Assembly: GCF_001425445.1 (NCBI RefSeq)
Contig: NZ_LMQU01000012.1
Span: forward strand, 330,278-394,277
Direction: 5' to 3'
DNA: 64,000 nucleotides
Source of the DNA: Devosia sp. Leaf420
Lineage (GTDB): Bacteria; Pseudomonadota; Alphaproteobacteria; Rhizobiales; Devosiaceae
This document shows positions 62,000 through 64,000 of the stretch, in pieces. The position numbers and the translations under genes were made by a program. Position 1 is the stretch's first letter; every line of letters begins with the position of its first letter. The notes beneath the pieces were generated by a model that saw only the letters and a list, made by a program, of their open reading frames with translations, was not told where the DNA came from and searched no databases.

Positions 62000-64000
62000 T
62001 CAGGCGTCTGCCTTGACGCGCATATCTTCGGTTAGAAGGCTGCGGAACTCGGCTTCCGGCATGGGTTTGCCGAAGTAATATCCCTGCGCCTCGGTGCAGC
62101 CTGCGGCGGTGATGGTTTCGAGTTGGGCGAGCGTTTCGACGCCTTCGGCCGTGGTGCGCATACGAAGATTGCGCCCGAGGGTCGCGATCGACTGAACGAT
62201 CGAGAGGCTGTCGGGGCGATTTTCGAGATCGCGTACGAAGCTCTGATCGATCTTGAGTTTGTCGAAGGGGAAGCGCTGCAGATAGCTTAGCGACGAATAG
62301 CCCGTGCCGAAATCGTCGAGCGCTATGGTGAGGCCGAGGGCGCGAAGCTGGTGCAGCGCTTCAAGATTGACGGCGTTGTTTTGGAGCAGGACGGACTCGG
62401 TGATTTCGAGTTCGAGCCGCCGCGCATCGAGTTCGCTGGTGGCAAGGACAGCTTTGACGATGTCGATGAGGCCAGGGCGCCGGAACTGGACCGGCGAGAG
62501 ATTGACCGAAACGCGAACATGCTCAGGCCAGTTCAGCGCGTCCTGGCAGGCCTGATGGAGCGCCCATTCGCCAAGGACTTCGATGGCGCCGGTTTCCTCG
62601 GCGAGCGGGATGAACTGAGCGGGCGAGATCATGCCATGGTCGGGATGGCGCCAGCGCATTAGGGCTTCGCCGGCAACGATGCGGCCGGTGTCGAGCCTGA
62701 TCAGCGGCTGATAATAGAGCTGGAACTGGCCAAGCTTGATACTGCGCCGCAGATCGGTTTCGAGCTGGCGCCGGTATTGCATGTCCTCATCCATCTTGGA
62801 CGAGAAGAAGCGATAAGTGCTCTTGCCTTCGCTCTTGGCACTATAGAGCGCGAGATCGGCATTCTTCATCAAATGGTCGGTCTCGACACCGTCCTTGGGC
62901 GCTAACGCGATACCGACGCTGGTGCTGATGATGATCTCATTCTGATCGACGTGATATGGCTGGCCGATGCTCGCAATGATCGCATGCGCCAGCGTTTCGG
63001 TGCTCTCAGTCGTGCTGTTCTCGCAATAGTGCAGCACGGCGAACTCGTCGCCGCCGAGCCGGGCGACGATGTCGCGCTCTGAGGCCGCGTGGCGCAGGCG
63101 TTCAGCCACCTGGCGCAGCAGCACGTCGCCGACCGGGTGACCCAGGGTATCGTTGACTTCCTTGAAGCGGTCGAGATCGAGATAGAGCACAGCGAAGTGC
63201 TTCTGGTTCTTGGAGAGGGCGTGCACCGCCTGGGTGATGTTCTCCCAGAACAGCAGGCGGTTTGGCATGCCCGTCAGATTGTCATGGTGCGCCATATGGA
63301 AGATGCGGTTTTGTGCGCGATGGCGCTCAGTGACATCCTCAAAGGTGCAGACCCAACCGCCTTCGGAGGTCGGCTCACGGGAGACCACCAGCACCGTGCC
63401 ATTGGGCAGGTGGTGCGTGTGGTCGTTGAGAAGCGCAATGTCGCCGCGGGCAGCGGCGCCGGGCTCATGGACCGCGTCTGTCAGCAGATCGGAATCGATG
63501 AGGTTGCGGAGGGCCATTCCAGGCGCGGCTTCCGCCTCGGTCAGGCCGAATAGGCTGAGAAATTGCGGGTTGCAGACGATGACGCGCTCTTGCCCATCGA
63601 TGAGGCAGAGGCCGAGGGACATGGCATCGAGCGCAGCGTCGAAGCGCGCGTTTTGTAGCGCCAGACTGCTCTCGCTTTGCTCAAGTACTTTCTGAGCGCG
63701 GCCCAACAAGCCATTGTGGACCAGCAAAAGCGCAATCAGAGCGCAACCGCAAACGAACATGCCCAGAGCAACGTATGCAAGAGCCTGCTGCAGGGTGAAA
63801 AGCTCAGCGCGTGCCGCCTCGATGCGATCGATGTTCCAGACGTTGGCGTCGGTCGATAGACGAACCAGCTTGGGATAAACCGGCTCTAGGATGGTGGAGA
63901 TTTGCGCAGGCGCGTCAGGTGCCGAGATCGTCGTGATCAGCGGCCGCACCGTCTCGATGGCCGTGCTCAGATCGGCAAGGATTTTCGCGGCTCGATCGTC
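62000..64000 (-). CDS. PAS-GGDEF-EAL cyclic-di-GMP protein, N-terminus outside the window
   Basis: The frame stays open to the right edge, so the start is missing; at least 667 residues are visible. A periplasmic segment (ETVRPLITTISAPDAPAQ onward) ends at a membrane helix (ALAYVALGMFVCGCALIALLLV), followed by PAS (FDAALDAMSLGLCLIDGQERVIVCNPQFLSLFGL), GGDEF (LGGDEFAVLHY, catalytic) and EAL (EALMRWRHPDHG, with EITESVLLQN and DDFGTGYSSLSYLQ). The GGDEF I-site RxxD is SERD with Ser in the Arg place, so no feedback inhibition is expected there. It may make or break cyclic di-GMP. The GTG at 63949 is an internal possible start, not the likely one. Confidence 0.93.
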   Translation of the reverse strand, partial: DDRAAKILADLSTAIETVRPLITTISAPDAPAQISTILEPVYPKLVRLSTDANVWNIDRIEAARAELFTLQQALAYVALGMFVCGCALIALLLVHNGLLGRAQKVLEQSESSLALQNARFDAALDAMSLGLCLIDGQERVIVCNPQFLSLFGLTEAEAAPGMALRNLIDSDLLTDAVHEPGAAARGDIALLNDHTHHLPNGTVLVVSREPTSEGGWVCTFEDVTERHRAQNRIFHMAHHDNLTGMPNRLLFWENITQAVHALSKNQKHFAVLYLDLDRFKEVNDTLGHPVGDVLLRQVAERLRHAASERDIVARLGGDEFAVLHYCENSTTESTETLAHAIIASIGQPYHVDQNEIIISTSVGIALAPKDGVETDHLMKNADLALYSAKSEGKSTYRFFSSKMDEDMQYRRQLETDLRRSIKLGQFQLYYQPLIRLDTGRIVAGEALMRWRHPDHGMISPAQFIPLAEETGAIEVLGEWALHQACQDALNWPEHVRVSVNLSPVQFRRPGLIDIVKAVLATSELDARRLELEITESVLLQNNAVNLEALHQLRALGLTIALDDFGTGYSSLSYLQRFPFDKLKIDQSFVRDLENRPDSLSIVQSIATLGRNLRMRTTAEGVETLAQLETITAAGCTEAQGYYFGKPMPEAEFRSLLTEDMRVKADA

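Overview
The window is about 62% GC, tightly packed DNA of an alphaproteobacterium. The gene set points to the order Hyphomicrobiales, probably a Devosia-like soil or water bacterium: otsBA, a membrane uricase with a fused cytochrome c, a BMP-type purine ABC importer, petABC, hemF and MurD2/MurL. This placement is inferred from gene families only. I found no rRNA, tRNA, transposase, phage gene or CRISPR array. The left edge (1-166) holds a divergent promoter region; the right edge cuts a GGDEF/EAL gene.

Layout. 0.2-9.4 kb: a stress membrane protein, a single-domain response regulator, a secreted 5'-nucleotidase, a ThuA-like protein, a cytochrome b plus Tat-lipoprotein molybdoenzyme pair, a DEAD-box helicase with a long hairpin-rich leader, and trehalose synthesis (otsBA). 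9.8-11.2 kb: a zinc deaminase and a YbaY+META secreted protein. 11.3-35.5 kb: a purine-degradation island, interrupted only by an ArsR/SRPBCC pair and two unrelated enzymes. It runs from adenine and guanine deamination (ade, guaD) through xanthine dehydrogenase (xdhABC), membrane urate hydroxylase (puuD), hydroxyisourate hydrolase (uraH) and a fused PuuE-UraD allantoinase/OHCU decarboxylase to ureidoglycine aminohydrolase and ureidoglycolate lyase. A four-part importer supplies substrate and malate synthase G can absorb the glyoxylate. Allantoate amidohydrolase is the one step not seen here. A LysR regulator divergent from uraH-xdh is the obvious controller.

35.6-41.3 kb: a small membrane protein, a CHASE4-GGDEF protein, a polyol dehydrogenase without the structural zinc cysteines, and an unusual segment in which a degenerate receiver gene is flanked on both sides by noncoding DNA made almost entirely of hairpins. 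Next comes a membrane protein with an N-terminal domain shared with rhizobial cyclase-like regulators and a TPR-like tail. 41.3-45.2 kb: a four-gene minus-strand operon encoding a phosphoesterase, MurL, MurD2 and an SMR transporter. MurL and MurD2 together give an alternative route to D-glutamate in peptidoglycan.

45.4-57.7 kb: housekeeping genes, namely two Nudix hydrolases, a glutathionyl-hydroquinone reductase homologue, GNAT, cca, an SMC-like ATPase, hemF, trmL, the cytochrome bc1 operon petABC, apt, and GFA and VOC proteins. 57.8-64 kb: a TerC membrane protein, a Tat-exported intradiol dioxygenase-like protein, two overlapping MaoC hydratases and a PAS-GGDEF-EAL protein. Several short genes (35-64 codons) with good ribosome binding sites are listed.
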